Assembly: GCA_002410325.1 (NCBI GenBank)
Contig: DHRK01000007.1
Coordinates: 88,318 to 152,317 of the forward strand
Origin: Syntrophomonas sp. UBA5314
Lineage (GTDB): Bacteria > Bacillota > Syntrophomonadia > Syntrophomonadales > Syntrophomonadaceae
Reading direction: 5' to 3'
Length of the DNA: 64,000 nt
Made by a program: the position numbers and the translations under genes. Under the pieces are notes generated by a model. That model saw nothing but the letters and a program-made list of their open reading frames with translations. It searched no databases and had not been told where the DNA came from. Shown here piece by piece: positions 7,696-16,764 of this stretch (position 1 is its first letter; the number at the start of each line of letters is the position of its first letter).

Positions 7696-8919
7696 GTGCA
7701 TAGATTTACTGCATCCGAGCCAAACCAGGCGGCGCATCCGGCAGATAAAATGAACCGAAAAAGAAAACTTTTGTGGGAGATACCCAGTGATCTCTTTTGT
7801 TCTCTATGCGGCACTTGCCTGGATATGGATGAACAGAGAATGATTTTAAAGAAGCTGAATATTGAATGCAAGGATTTATCGGACCATGATATCCATGGAC
7901 TCATGGTTAAGAGCCTGTACTCTGAAAACAAGCTATCACGCCGCCTGGACAGCCACTTGAATGATAAATACCGCTACGAATTTTCCCGGTTTGGCGCTTG
8001 TGATGATGCCAGTTTCATGGCGGCATGGCGGGAGCATATGAATTCGGGGAATATCTGCGGGCTCTACTGGGTCGCCCTCACTCACAAGGGCTTGTCAGAT
8101 CAAACCCAGTATGAGGTGTTTTGCGATGTCCATATGCTGTCTCATCTTAATGGCGGGAAATCTCGCCAGGAAAAGCGCGACTATGATAGATTGCTGCATT
8201 TACAAACCGATTTGTCCGCCAAACTCCAGCAGGAAAAGAAAAAGAGAAAAGAATTGACTAAAGCCTTGGATTCGGCAGAAAAAACGCGCCGGGATTTGGA
8301 AGCCAGGATTCAAAACCTGCTTAAAACCTCGGCCCCAGACCCACATGATTTGGCCAAGGCCAATGATGCCATAGACATGCTGGCCACTCAAAATCAGCGG
8401 CTTAAGGATGAACTGGAACGAAGCGCAGCCGCTTTAAAGGAGTCTTTGCAAACAGCGCAGGATTTTAAAAAGTTAAAAGCGGAATTGGAATCGGAATTGT
8501 GGCTCCAGAAGGAAATCAACCAGCAATTGTTCAGAGAAATTGATACCCTGATCAACAACCAGCAGTGTATAAACTGTAAATGTTCCCAAGCCGATTGCTG
8601 CTCCAATTTATGCGATAAACGGGTTTTGATTGTAGGAGGGCTGACCAAACTAAGGAGTTTTTATCGCGATGTGGTCGAAAACCATGGTGCCAGCTTCGAG
8701 TATCATGACGGTTATTTAAAATCGGGAGAGAGGGAACTGGAGCAACTGATCAAGAAGTCGGATATTATCCTGTGTCCGGTAGACTGTAACAGTCACGGCG
8801 CCTGTTTGAGCGTAAAGAAGATCTGCAACCGGATTAACAAACCCTATCAAATGCTGGCAAGTTCCAGTTTGAGCAGTATTTCGCAGGCGTTGGCTGGCGG
8901 GACTAAACACGACCAGTAG
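7696..8919 (+). CDS. coiled-coil protein with C-terminal DUF2325 domain
   Basis: I choose the GTG at 7696 because AAAGGAGG lies eight bases before it; an open frame continues 17 codons upstream. The 407-residue product has an N-terminal region with a CSLCGTC motif, a long charged coiled coil (roughly residues 160-290), a cysteine cluster (CINCKCSQADCCSNLC) and a C-terminal DUF2325 domain starting KRVLIVGGLTKLRSFYRDVVE with a late CPVDCNSHGAC. The cysteines suggest metal binding. It follows a Fur box and a DtxR-like site and precedes a Fur-family gene, so a role in iron or metal response is a reasonable inference. Confidence 0.75.
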   Translation: MHRFTASEPNQAAHPADKMNRKRKLLWEIPSDLFCSLCGTCLDMDEQRMILKKLNIECKDLSDHDIHGLMVKSLYSENKLSRRLDSHLNDKYRYEFSRFGACDDASFMAAWREHMNSGNICGLYWVALTHKGLSDQTQYEVFCDVHMLSHLNGGKSRQEKRDYDRLLHLQTDLSAKLQQEKKKRKELTKALDSAEKTRRDLEARIQNLLKTSAPDPHDLAKANDAIDMLATQNQRLKDELERSAAALKESLQTAQDFKKLKAELESELWLQKEINQQLFREIDTLINNQQCINCKCSQADCCSNLCDKRVLIVGGLTKLRSFYRDVVENHGASFEYHDGYLKSGERELEQLIKKSDIILCPVDCNSHGACLSVKKICNRINKPYQMLASSSLSSISQALAGGTKHDQ

Positions 8920-8967
8920 AATCTTTGCATCAACCGGATTAATTTACAATGTAGAGAAGGAATACTA

Positions 8968-9396
8968 ATGGATATCACTTTTTTAAAATCGTATTTACAT
9001 AAGAAAGGTTATCGCATTACCAACCAGCGAATGGCGGTTTTAAATGCTATCATACAGGCTGAAAACAAGCATTTGAATGCCAGTGAGATTCATGCCCTGG
9101 TAAAGAAACAATACCCCGGGTTTGGTCTTGCTACAGTTTACAAAAACTTGCGGGTGCTGGAGCAGGAAGGTTTGGTAAATAAATTGGACCTGTCCGATAA
9201 CACCCGGCATTATGAAATAAATCTGAGCGAGCCGCACTGCCATTTGCTTTGTCTCAAATGCGGACATATTGAGGAATTGGGGGATGCTTTTTATAAATCT
9301 TTATATGACCTGCTTTGGCATGAAAGCAGGTTTACCATTGAAAAACGGTCTTTAGTATTCTATGGATATTGCAGCACCTGTAGACTGCAGCTATGA
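8968..9396 (+). CDS. fur: Fur-family metal-responsive repressor
   Basis: 142 residues: an N-terminal winged helix (YRITNQRMAVLNAI...ASEIHALV...GLATVYKNLRVLEQEGLV) and a C-terminal metal-sensing/dimerisation domain with PHCHLLCLKCGH and a terminal CSTC, that is the two CxxC pairs of the structural zinc site. A Fur box 1.5 kb upstream of it supports an iron-sensing Fur, but Zur or PerR are close relatives and sequence inspection alone does not separate them. GAAGGAA before the ATG gives the start. The 48-base gap after the DUF2325 gene suggests co-transcription and autoregulation. Confidence 0.85.
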   Translation: MDITFLKSYLHKKGYRITNQRMAVLNAIIQAENKHLNASEIHALVKKQYPGFGLATVYKNLRVLEQEGLVNKLDLSDNTRHYEINLSEPHCHLLCLKCGHIEELGDAFYKSLYDLLWHESRFTIEKRSLVFYGYCSTCRLQL

Positions 9397-9475
9397 AAGG
9401 GCCAAGGAAAGATCCCCCATGAGGAACTGCCATAGAATAGCTTAAGCAGACGATTTTTTAAGTAGAGTTGAACTT

Positions 9476-10774
9476 TCAGGCTCTGCATACCTTTACCTGG
9501 GCAATCCGTTTTTCTTCTACTTCCTCAATCTTAAAGACCAGGTCGTCGAATTCTATCGAAGGATTATCTTCTTTGCCCGGTATTCTGCCCAATTGTCCGA
9601 TTAAAAAGCCGCTTAAGGTATCATATTCTCCGGTGGGAAGTTTAACCTCCAGAAATTCGGCAACGTCGTCCAGACTGGCCGTACCTTTAATGACCACCGT
9701 GTTCTCATCGATTTTCTTGAAGTCCTCGTCTTCTTCGTCGTACTCGTCAAAGATATTGCCCACTATCTCTTCAATCAGGTCTTCAATGGTCACGATACCG
9801 GCCGTGCCCCCGTATTCATCAATGACAATAGCTATATGAATATTTTTCTTTTGCAGTTCTCTGAACAGTTCGTCGGTTCTCTTTGATTCAGGGACAAAAT
9901 ACGGCTGTCTGGTTATGCTTTTTAAATTAAAGCCGTCCCGAGCAGCGTCATCCCTGATCAGATAGATCAAGTCTTTCGCATACAAGATGCCGACAATATT
10001 ATCAATTGTGCCCTCATATACCGGTATGCGTGAATACCGCTCGGTTTCTAAAAATGCGGTTACTTCCTGAAGCTTTGCCTCCACCGGCAGCGCTCCGATA
10101 TCGATTCTATGAGTCATTATGCTGGCAACCGTCTTGTTATTGAACTCAAAGATATTATTGATCATTAACTTCTCATATTCATCGATGGCCCCCCGTTCCT
10201 CACCCACGTCCACCATCAAGCGGATTTCTTCCTCGGTAACCGTCTCGTCTTGATCATGAGGATCAATGCCCAATAACCTTACAAAGAAGTTGGTAGACAG
10301 GGTTAATAGCTTTACGAAGGGTGAAGCTATCGCCGATAAAACACGTAAGGGTCCTACCGCAAACATAGCCACGGGTTCGGCCTTCTTCATAGCCAGCCTT
10401 TTGGGAACCAATTCCCCCAGGACCAGGGTAAAGTATGAAAGAGTTATGGTAATTAAAACCACTGAAATCGTTTTCAGCCAGGTCTCGGGCAGCGGCACGC
10501 CGGCAATTTTTATCAGGTTCACCATTTTGCTGGCAAAGGCGTCGGAAGCAAAGGCACTGGCCAGGAATCCCGCCAGGGTAATGCCGATCTGAATGGTTGC
10601 CAAAAAACGGCTCGGTTCATCCAACAGGTTCTTTATAAGCCGGGCCTTTTTATGTCCCGCCTCAGCCATGGCCCGTATTTTAAAATCATTCAATGAAATC
10701 AGTGCAATTTCCGATGCCGCAAAGAAAGCATTCAGTATAATAAGTGTCATTAAAAGCAAAAACTCGGTAAACAT
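9476..10774 (-). CDS. CNNM/CorC (TlyC-like) transporter-associated protein
   Basis: 432 residues from the ATG at 10774, which has GGAGGG just upstream; an ATG four codons earlier lacks a site. Order of domains: DUF21 membrane domain with four spans (about 1-190), two CBS domains (about 205-330, SIMTHRIDI.. and QPYFVPESKRTDELF...AIVIDEYGGTAGIVTIEDLIEEIVG), acidic linker, CorC/HlyC C-terminal domain (about 350-430). Family members act in Mg2+ (or Co2+) homeostasis. The gene is preceded on its own strand by a leader ending in a terminator, so metal-controlled attenuation is likely. Confidence 0.88.
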   Translation of the reverse strand: MFTEFLLLMTLIILNAFFAASEIALISLNDFKIRAMAEAGHKKARLIKNLLDEPSRFLATIQIGITLAGFLASAFASDAFASKMVNLIKIAGVPLPETWLKTISVVLITITLSYFTLVLGELVPKRLAMKKAEPVAMFAVGPLRVLSAIASPFVKLLTLSTNFFVRLLGIDPHDQDETVTEEEIRLMVDVGEERGAIDEYEKLMINNIFEFNNKTVASIMTHRIDIGALPVEAKLQEVTAFLETERYSRIPVYEGTIDNIVGILYAKDLIYLIRDDAARDGFNLKSITRQPYFVPESKRTDELFRELQKKNIHIAIVIDEYGGTAGIVTIEDLIEEIVGNIFDEYDEEDEDFKKIDENTVVIKGTASLDDVAEFLEVKLPTGEYDTLSGFLIGQLGRIPGKEDNPSIEFDDLVFKIEEVEEKRIAQVKVCRA

Positions 10775-10801
10775 TTTTCCCTCCATTCACGTCTAAAGAA
10801 C

Positions 10802-10841
10802 AAAAAAAGGCACAAAACCCTAAATCAGGTGTTTTATAGCC
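10802..10841 (-). terminator. leader terminator (candidate attenuator) before the CorC-like gene
   Basis: On the minus strand GGC-TAT-AAAAC-A-CCT pairs with AGG-GTTTT-TGT-GCC, followed by TTTTTTT. It sits only about 28 bases before the start codon, in what must be the gene's own 5' leader, so it is more likely an attenuator than the end of another gene. Confidence 0.55.
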
Positions 10842-10990
10842 TCCTGTGAAAGCCGGTACTTAACCGATTTCTCATTTTTAACGACATACCAGACTGCACG
10901 CTCCTACTTCGATCCTCAGGATTATCGTCCATCCTTAAATCCCCCCAATAACTTTTGATTCATAATATTATCATATTTAAGCGTCGAAAT
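10842..10990 (-). ncRNA. possible structured leader / riboswitch-like region
   Basis: Upstream of the leader terminator the minus strand contains TCCTG...CAGGA, which would close a multi-stem element with an inner CGGT-TAAGT-ACCG hairpin. I compared it by memory with M-box, NiCo, yybP and other common riboswitches and recognised none. Structure is hand-drawn; treat as a candidate. Confidence 0.3.
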
Positions 10991-11162
10991 ACATAGCTTT
11001 CGCCTGTACTTGCTCCCCCCTCCTTGGAAAAGCAGAGCATTATCTATCATTTAGCCGGGTAAGAGCGCCTATTGCAATATACCAGGGCGGACCTTTACGA
11101 CCGTTATTTTATGATACTGTATAATAAACGCAGGTCACTGGAAACGGGGTTGACGATTGAAA

Positions 11163-12221
11163 ATGCTTAAGACAGGTATGTATCCTAAGTTTCAGGCAAT
11201 AATGGCTGCTTTACTATTCGGAGCCAGCGCTCCCCTTGCCAAACTGCTCCTGGGTGATATTCAGCCGGTTATGCTGGCTGCCCTGTTATATCTGGGCTGT
11301 GGCCTGGGTCTTTTAACTCTTAAACTGTTCCAGAAATTTATTACCAAACCGGTCCCCAAAGAAGCGGGCCTTAGCAGAGCGGATTTTCCCTGGTTGGCAG
11401 GCGCCATAATTGCCGGCGGGGTGGCCGCCCCCATCCTGCTAATGCTCAGCCTCAAGAGTACGCCGGCGGCAACAGCCTCCCTCCTTCTCAATTTTGAAAG
11501 TGTTGCCACCAGCCTGATCGCTCTTTGGGCCTTTAAAGAGGCTCTGGGAAAGCGAATCTGGGCTGCCATAGGTCTGATTACTCTAGCCAGCATCATTTTG
11601 ACCTGGGACAGTAATGGAGCCTGGGGACTTTCAATCGGTGCCGCTGGAGTTCTTCTGGCCTGCAGCTTTTGGGGACTTGACAATAACTTGACGAGAAACA
11701 TATCAGCTAAAGATCCGCTGTCAATTGTGACCGTAAAAGGAATCGTGGCCGGTTCTGTTTCGCTCTGTATAGCGTTGTTAACCGGCGGAACCTTTCCCCG
11801 GCCCGGAGCATTTTTGGAAGCCTTGGTTTTAGGTTTCTTTAGCTATGGCATCAGCATAATGCTGTTTATCCTGGCGATGCGCAGCCTGGGCGCAGCCAGA
11901 ACAAGCGGTTTTTTTGCCTCGGCGCCTTTTATCGGGGCGATCCTATCTTTAGGCTTGTTTAAGGAGTTTCCACCAATCACATTTCTCATTGCGCTGCCGT
12001 TGATGCTGGTTGGAACGGCTTTGATCCTCTGGGAAGACCATGGCCATTGGCACCGGCATGAAAGGCTGGCCCATGAACACCGGCACAGCCATGACGACGG
12101 GCATCACAGACATTCCCACAACGAAAGCGGTTCTGAGGAACACTCCCACTGGCATGCCCATGAGGAATTGGAACACCAGCACTCCCACATGCCGGATATA
12201 CATCACCGGCATCCTCATTAA
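11163..12221 (+). CDS. EamA/DMT-family permease with histidine-rich C-terminal tail
   Basis: About 352 residues with ten predicted membrane spans in two EamA repeats (first starting AIMAALLFGASAPLAKLLL). After the last span (LPLMLVGTALILWEDHG) comes a soluble tail of about 60 residues with 23 histidines in HxH and HH runs. DMT permeases export small metabolites or metals; the tail suggests binding of Ni, Co, Zn or Cu ions. The start is uncertain (TTG 11157, ATG 11163 or ATG 11178) as no strong ribosome site is present. Neighbours are not informative except for the metal-regulatory block 2 kb away. Confidence 0.78.
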   Translation: MLKTGMYPKFQAIMAALLFGASAPLAKLLLGDIQPVMLAALLYLGCGLGLLTLKLFQKFITKPVPKEAGLSRADFPWLAGAIIAGGVAAPILLMLSLKSTPAATASLLLNFESVATSLIALWAFKEALGKRIWAAIGLITLASIILTWDSNGAWGLSIGAAGVLLACSFWGLDNNLTRNISAKDPLSIVTVKGIVAGSVSLCIALLTGGTFPRPGAFLEALVLGFFSYGISIMLFILAMRSLGAARTSGFFASAPFIGAILSLGLFKEFPPITFLIALPLMLVGTALILWEDHGHWHRHERLAHEHRHSHDDGHHRHSHNESGSEEHSHWHAHEELEHQHSHMPDIHHRHPH

Positions 12222-12384
12222 GGTATCTAATTGTCTCCTGAAATAAAGCTAAGCAACAACATGCCACCAGGCTCGCCTACTATGGTGGGGAATGAGAGGA
12301 TAAATTGTAACCGTTGCTCCCCGCAGCCGGAAATAGTATTTCCAACTTTCGGGCTTGTTTCTTTATAAGCCGGTATTGCCAACT

Positions 12385-13020
12385 CTATCTATATCCGCGC
12401 CCTATATTCCAGCTATTGTCTTTATGGACGAAATAAATATAAACCGAGAACGCCGTCAGAATCAGCAGGGTAATATCCAGGTGGACGTTTAATACGAAAG
12501 TGCCGATGGCTCCATAGACAAGACCCATAAATATAGTCAATCCGTATTGCAGCCGGCCCGACCCGCGGTAAACGAGCGTCATTAAGCCAAGCGCCGCAAG
12601 TAAAGTTGGGGCGGGAATAACCCCCACCGGAGAGAACAATAATCGGGCCGCCCCATCTTTATGCATAAATTCGGGATACCATAAACCGCATAATATAAAC
12701 AACAGGGAAACGGTGGTTTGCAGCCGATTGTCGCTTGGTTTCACATCGTTATGGTTTAGAATCAGATGCACAAAGGCCACTATGCCCAGAAATCCGAAAG
12801 TGACTGCATGAAGCGGGTATCCGTATCCAATCCCCCTCATCGTTACCGACACCAGGAGTATCCAGATAGAAGCCTGGAATACTATTCTTCGCAATGAGGC
12901 CTTTTTTACCAGGAACACAGCCAGCAGCGCGGCTAAAATGATCAGGTGCATAGCCAGATTAAGCGTCGGATCCTCATTGGCTACTGTCTCCAAATACTGT
13001 AAAATTGTCGGGGCATTCAT
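12385..13020 (-). CDS. polytopic membrane protein of unknown function
   Basis: 211 residues with about seven hydrophobic spans, short loops and no conserved charged motif that I recognise. GGAGGAAAAGCCCTG before the ATG supports the start. It may be co-transcribed with the small helical protein gene upstream at 13149-13484. No function can be suggested. Confidence 0.65.
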   Translation of the reverse strand: MNAPTILQYLETVANEDPTLNLAMHLIILAALLAVFLVKKASLRRIVFQASIWILLVSVTMRGIGYGYPLHAVTFGFLGIVAFVHLILNHNDVKPSDNRLQTTVSLLFILCGLWYPEFMHKDGAARLLFSPVGVIPAPTLLAALGLMTLVYRGSGRLQYGLTIFMGLVYGAIGTFVLNVHLDITLLILTAFSVYIYFVHKDNSWNIGRGYR

Positions 13021-13148
13021 CAGGGCTTTTCCTCCTCATTGTGGTCTGCGCCGTTAATTACGAGCGGGTTGGTAAGCATAGGCAGATTTCCCGTCGCAAC
13101 TCATATAGCGGGGGTGGGCTCTCCCGGTCTTAAGAAAGCATTCCGGGC

Positions 13149-13484
13149 TCATATTGCTCTCGGTTGACTGAATTCCTGTTTTCTAAAAGCGTCTTGTATC
13201 AATCCCAACCATTCCAGAGCTTTTTTCAGTTTCTGCTCAGTCTGCTGCAATTCAATGAATTCTTCCTCGATAAGAGGCTTTTTGATCAGGCTTTTTATGG
13301 CTTCATGGACTTCCGATAGCGCATAGGATATCCTCACTTCGGCGTGAACCAGTTCCCGAATAATTAAGGTGGAGCGGGCCCTCATATAAGAGGAATAGGC
13401 ATTATTTGCCATAACGACTGCCTTCCGGGTAGTAAAAGAATATCTATCCAATTGTTTTGCTTGATCAGTTATTACCGGTTCCAT
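13149..13484 (-). CDS. small helical hypothetical protein
   Basis: I start at the ATG at 13484 (MEPVITDQAKQLDRYS), preceded by AAAGGAAT; an upstream TTG has no site. The 111-residue product is almost entirely helical, with heptad-like spacing in KSLIKKPLIEEEFIELQQTEQKLKKALEWLGL, and no cysteines or catalytic motif. It is likely to be a small bundle or adaptor. Family not recognised. Confidence 0.55.
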   Translation of the reverse strand: MEPVITDQAKQLDRYSFTTRKAVVMANNAYSSYMRARSTLIIRELVHAEVRISYALSEVHEAIKSLIKKPLIEEEFIELQQTEQKLKKALEWLGLIQDAFRKQEFSQPRAI

Positions 13485-13611
13485 GATCTTATATTCCTTT
13501 CCTAAATCCAATTTAAGAATATATATTGCAATATCCGTGCCATAAATGTTCCAGCCCCGTTGTCGCTTGTTTCCTTTTACGGCAAGTCATTTCTATACAG
13601 CGCTTTTTCTC

Positions 13612-13640
13612 AAAAAAATGCAGCTCTAGAGTAGAGCTGC
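13612..13640 (-). terminator. terminator of the first beta-oxidation operon
   Basis: GCAGCTCTA (13620-13628) pairs with TAGAGCTGC (13632-13640); on the minus strand the stem is followed by ATTTTTTTG. It lies about 180 bases after the thiolase stop and is the first good terminator after the crt-hbd-ech-thl genes. Confidence 0.8.
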
Positions 13641-13822
13641 CAGTAATGGACAAAGGTTTCTCCCAAGAAAACGGATAGCCATCCAATTGGTATGACAATA
13701 GTTTGTTTGATGCTTGATATGTATTCGCAAAACCCGCTGTTCAATCCTTTTTATTGGTAATCAGGTGCGATTTATATAAAATTAAACCTATCATCCACGT
13801 ATTTATTGTTTTTACCGCCTAT

Positions 13823-15004
13823 TTACATTTCTACTATCAGGGCGGTTCCCATACCGCCGCCTATGCAAAGAGTGGCCAGGCCTTTTCTGGCACCCTGTTT
13901 CTGCATCTCATAAAGAAGGGTAACCAGAATGCGGCAGCCGGAAGACCCGATCGGGTGGCCCAGGGCAATAGCGCCGCCGTTTACGTTGACGCGGTCCATA
14001 AGTGTTTCAAAACCCAGATCTTTTCCCACTGCCAGCGCCTGGGCGGCGAAGGCTTCGTTGGCTTCAATTAAATCCATATCTTCGAGCTTGGCGCCGATTT
14101 TGTCCAGTGCCTTACGCACCGCCGGCACCGGCCCTATTCCCATAATGCTAGGATCAACGCCGCCGGAGGCGTAGCTCAATATTTTGGCCATGGGTTTTAT
14201 TCCCAGTTTATCGGCTTTATCCCGGGACATCACCACGCAGCAGGCTGCAGCGTCGTTGATCCCGGATGCATTGCCGGCGGTTACGGTTCCGCCTTTTTTA
14301 AAAGCGGGGCCCAGCCTGGCTAACGCTTCAGCTGAAGTTCTTTTAGGATGTTCATCGGTATCGAATACGATATCGCCTTTTTTACCGGGGATGACCACCG
14401 GAACGATTTCATCTTTAAACCGGCCCGATTCTATAGCGGCTACTGCGTTTACCTGGCTGCGCAGGGCGAAAGCATCCTGTTCTTCACGGGAAATATGGTA
14501 TTGTTCAGCCAGGTTTTCCGCGGTGATTCCCATATGGTAGCCGTTGAAAATATCGGTTAGACCGCCAAACACCATTTCATCAATCAGCGTATCGTTGTTC
14601 ATCCGGTATCCCCAGCGGGCCTTGGGAACGAGGTAAGGAGCCAGGTCCATGTTCTCAGTACCGCCGGCCAGGATGATGTCGGCATCGCCTGCTTTGATCA
14701 TCTGGGCTGCCAGGCTGACCGCTCTTAATCCGGAGCCGCAAACCTTGTTTATAGTGAAAGCGGTTACTTCTTTGGGAATGCCCGCTTGCATCATGCACTG
14801 GCGGGCCACATTCTGTCCCAGTCCGGCCTGCAGCACACAGCCGAACACCACTTCGTCGACCTGTTCACCGCTTAATCCGGCTCTTTTCAAGGCTTCGGCC
14901 ATTACGATAGCCCCCAGTTTTACCGAAGAAGTATCTTTCAACGTCCCGCCAAAGGTGCCAATGGGGGTACGGCAGGCGCTTACTATTACTACGTCTTTTG
15001 ACAT
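13823..15004 (-). CDS. thlA: acetyl-CoA acetyltransferase (thiolase)
   Basis: 393 residues, normal length for thiolase II. Acyl-accepting Cys89 (VCGSG), the NEAFA motif, His in GHPIGSSG and the second Cys in CIGGGMG are all present. It cleaves acetoacetyl-CoA to two acetyl-CoA in the degradative direction, or condenses acetyl-CoA. It is the last gene of the minus-strand operon crt-hbd-ech-thl, started by the sigma-54 promoter at 17800-17815. AAGGAGGACTAAA precedes the ATG. With this set, crotonyl-CoA coming from the adjacent glutaconyl-CoA decarboxylase can be taken all the way to acetyl-CoA. Confidence 0.93.
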   Translation of the reverse strand: MSKDVVIVSACRTPIGTFGGTLKDTSSVKLGAIVMAEALKRAGLSGEQVDEVVFGCVLQAGLGQNVARQCMMQAGIPKEVTAFTINKVCGSGLRAVSLAAQMIKAGDADIILAGGTENMDLAPYLVPKARWGYRMNNDTLIDEMVFGGLTDIFNGYHMGITAENLAEQYHISREEQDAFALRSQVNAVAAIESGRFKDEIVPVVIPGKKGDIVFDTDEHPKRTSAEALARLGPAFKKGGTVTAGNASGINDAAACCVVMSRDKADKLGIKPMAKILSYASGGVDPSIMGIGPVPAVRKALDKIGAKLEDMDLIEANEAFAAQALAVGKDLGFETLMDRVNVNGGAIALGHPIGSSGCRILVTLLYEMQKQGARKGLATLCIGGGMGTALIVEM

Positions 15005-15036
15005 TTTAGTCCTCCTTAAATTAAAATGATGGAGTT

Positions 15037-15831
15037 TTATTTCCCCTTAAAGGAAGGTTTGCGTTTTTCGAGGAAGGCTTTCATTCCTTCTTTTTGATCT
15101 TCAGTACCATACAACATGCCCCAGGCGTCGACTTCCATCGCCATTCCGGTTTCGATATCGCAACTCCAGGCACTATTTATAGCTTTTTTAGCCATTTTCA
15201 AGGCAAGCGGCGGTTTGGCTGCAAGCTTTTTAGCCCATTGTTTGGCTGTATCCATAAGTTCCTCCAAGGGCACGATCGTATTAATAATGCCGAACTCCAA
15301 TGCTGTACGGGCGTCTATTATATCTCCTAAAAAGATAATTTCTTTAGCTTTGCAGATGGAAGTACGCTGAACTAAACGCTGAGTGGCGCCTGCTCCGGGT
15401 ATAATTCCCACGTTGATTTCAGGTTGAGCAAATTTGGCGTTTTCGGCGGCTACCGATAGATCGCAGAGCAGTACGGTTTCCATACCGCCTCCCAGGGCAA
15501 ATCCAGCAATCGCAGCAATGGTCGGCTTGGGGAAGTTGGCCAGCAATCTCTGCCCGGCTAAAATTCTTTCTGCATGTTCTCTGGCCTCAACTACTCCAAA
15601 TTTTGAAAAGGCCGCCAGATCTCCTCCGGCGCAAAAAACCTGATCTCCTCCCGTGATTATTATCGCTTTAATCTCTGGATCATCGGCGATACCTGCCAGA
15701 ATCTCATTGCGTTCATCACTCATTTCCCTGTTCAAAGCGTTCATAGCCTGGGGCCGGTTGAATTGAATAATTGCTACATCGTAATCAATAGTCAGAAGGA
15801 TGGTGTTGTACTGTTTCTCCCGGTAAGTCAT
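15037..15831 (-). CDS. enoyl-CoA hydratase/isomerase family protein (divergent clade, copy 1)
   Basis: 264 residues from the ATG at 15831, which has AGGAGGTTGACAAAA upstream; the frame runs on but without a site. Crotonase fold with the oxyanion motif CAGGDLAAF and both catalytic glutamates in place (Glu118 in GGGMETV, Glu138 in AQPEINVG). It shares the N-terminal signature M-[TS]-YR-[ED]-K with two other copies in this window (34627-35421 and 39628-40422), which sets the three apart from the canonical crotonase next door. It could be a hydratase for a different chain or an enoyl-CoA isomerase. Confidence 0.85.
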   Translation of the reverse strand: MTYREKQYNTILLTIDYDVAIIQFNRPQAMNALNREMSDERNEILAGIADDPEIKAIIITGGDQVFCAGGDLAAFSKFGVVEAREHAERILAGQRLLANFPKPTIAAIAGFALGGGMETVLLCDLSVAAENAKFAQPEINVGIIPGAGATQRLVQRTSICKAKEIIFLGDIIDARTALEFGIINTIVPLEELMDTAKQWAKKLAAKPPLALKMAKKAINSAWSCDIETGMAMEVDAWGMLYGTEDQKEGMKAFLEKRKPSFKGK

Positions 15832-15891
15832 TTTTGTCAACCTCCTTAACAGTCTAACGCCCACAACTTTACACTACTATCGATGAGCATT

Positions 15892-16731
15892 TTAATACTT
15901 GAATATTCCCTCTCCCGTTTTACGGCCCAGTTTGTTGGCCCGGACCAGCTTAGTGAGTAGCGGACAGGGGCGGTATTTGGGGTCGCCAAACTCCCTGTAC
16001 AGGGTTTCCATGATCTTCAGGCAGATGTCCAAACCGATCATGTCAGCCAGGGCCAGGGGGCCCATGGGATGACCGGCTCCAAATCTCATCGAGGTGTCAA
16101 TATCTTCAGCACTGGCCACGCCTTCCATCAAGGTGTACAATCCTTCATTGAGCATGGGAATCAAGAGGCGGTTGACGACAAAGCCGGGAGCTTCGTTTAT
16201 TTCCACCGGAGCTTTGCCCATTGTCAACGACAGGTCTTTGATGGTGTTATAGGTGGCATCGCTGGTGTTGGCTCCGCGGATAACTTCCACCAGCTTCATA
16301 GCCGGAACCGGGTTGAAGAAATGCATTCCGATAACTTTGTCGGGCCTGCCGGTGGCGGCGGCAATCTCGGTAACGCTCAGGGCGGAAGTGTTGGTCGCCA
16401 GGATGCAGTCCGCCTTGCATATGGCATCCAGTTCCTTAAAAATAGACTTCTTGACATCCATCACTTCTAGAGCTGCTTCAATCACCAGGTCGCAGTCAGC
16501 CGCGGCCGTCATGTCAACCGTACCTGAAATTCTGCCCATAACCGCCGTCTTTTCTTCCGCCGTCATTTTGCCTTTGTCTACGTTTTTGGTTAAGAGCTTG
16601 TCGATGCCGGCGATGCCGTTATCAACAAATTCCTGTTTTATATCCCGGACAACTACGGTGAATCCAGCCTGGGCGGCGGTCTGCACAATACCGGCTCCCA
16701 TGGTGCCGGCGCCAAGAACCATTATCTTCAT
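15892..16731 (-). CDS. hbd: 3-hydroxybutyryl-CoA dehydrogenase
   Basis: 279 residues. The N-terminal Rossmann fold starts MVLGAGTMGAGI, the catalytic histidine is His137 in GMHFFNPVPAMKLVE, and the C-terminal helical domain ends in the family pattern LGRKTGEGIFKY. It oxidises (S)-3-hydroxybutyryl-CoA to acetoacetyl-CoA with NAD(P)+. AAGGAGGTCCTGGA precedes the ATG. It stands between crotonase and the divergent hydratase in one operon with 30-60-base gaps. Confidence 0.93.
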   Translation of the reverse strand: MKIMVLGAGTMGAGIVQTAAQAGFTVVVRDIKQEFVDNGIAGIDKLLTKNVDKGKMTAEEKTAVMGRISGTVDMTAAADCDLVIEAALEVMDVKKSIFKELDAICKADCILATNTSALSVTEIAAATGRPDKVIGMHFFNPVPAMKLVEVIRGANTSDATYNTIKDLSLTMGKAPVEINEAPGFVVNRLLIPMLNEGLYTLMEGVASAEDIDTSMRFGAGHPMGPLALADMIGLDICLKIMETLYREFGDPKYRPCPLLTKLVRANKLGRKTGEGIFKY

Positions 16732-16764
16732 TCCAGGACCTCCTTAAAAATAATCAGAACATTT

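Noticed and set aside
13513..13698. 61-codon minus-strand ORF after the thiolase operon
   Set aside because: TTG start without ribosome site, and the frame contains the terminator hairpin at 13612-13640.
16069..16747. Long plus-strand ORFs opposite the beta-oxidation genes
   Set aside because: They are antisense shadows of clearly recognised minus-strand enzymes.
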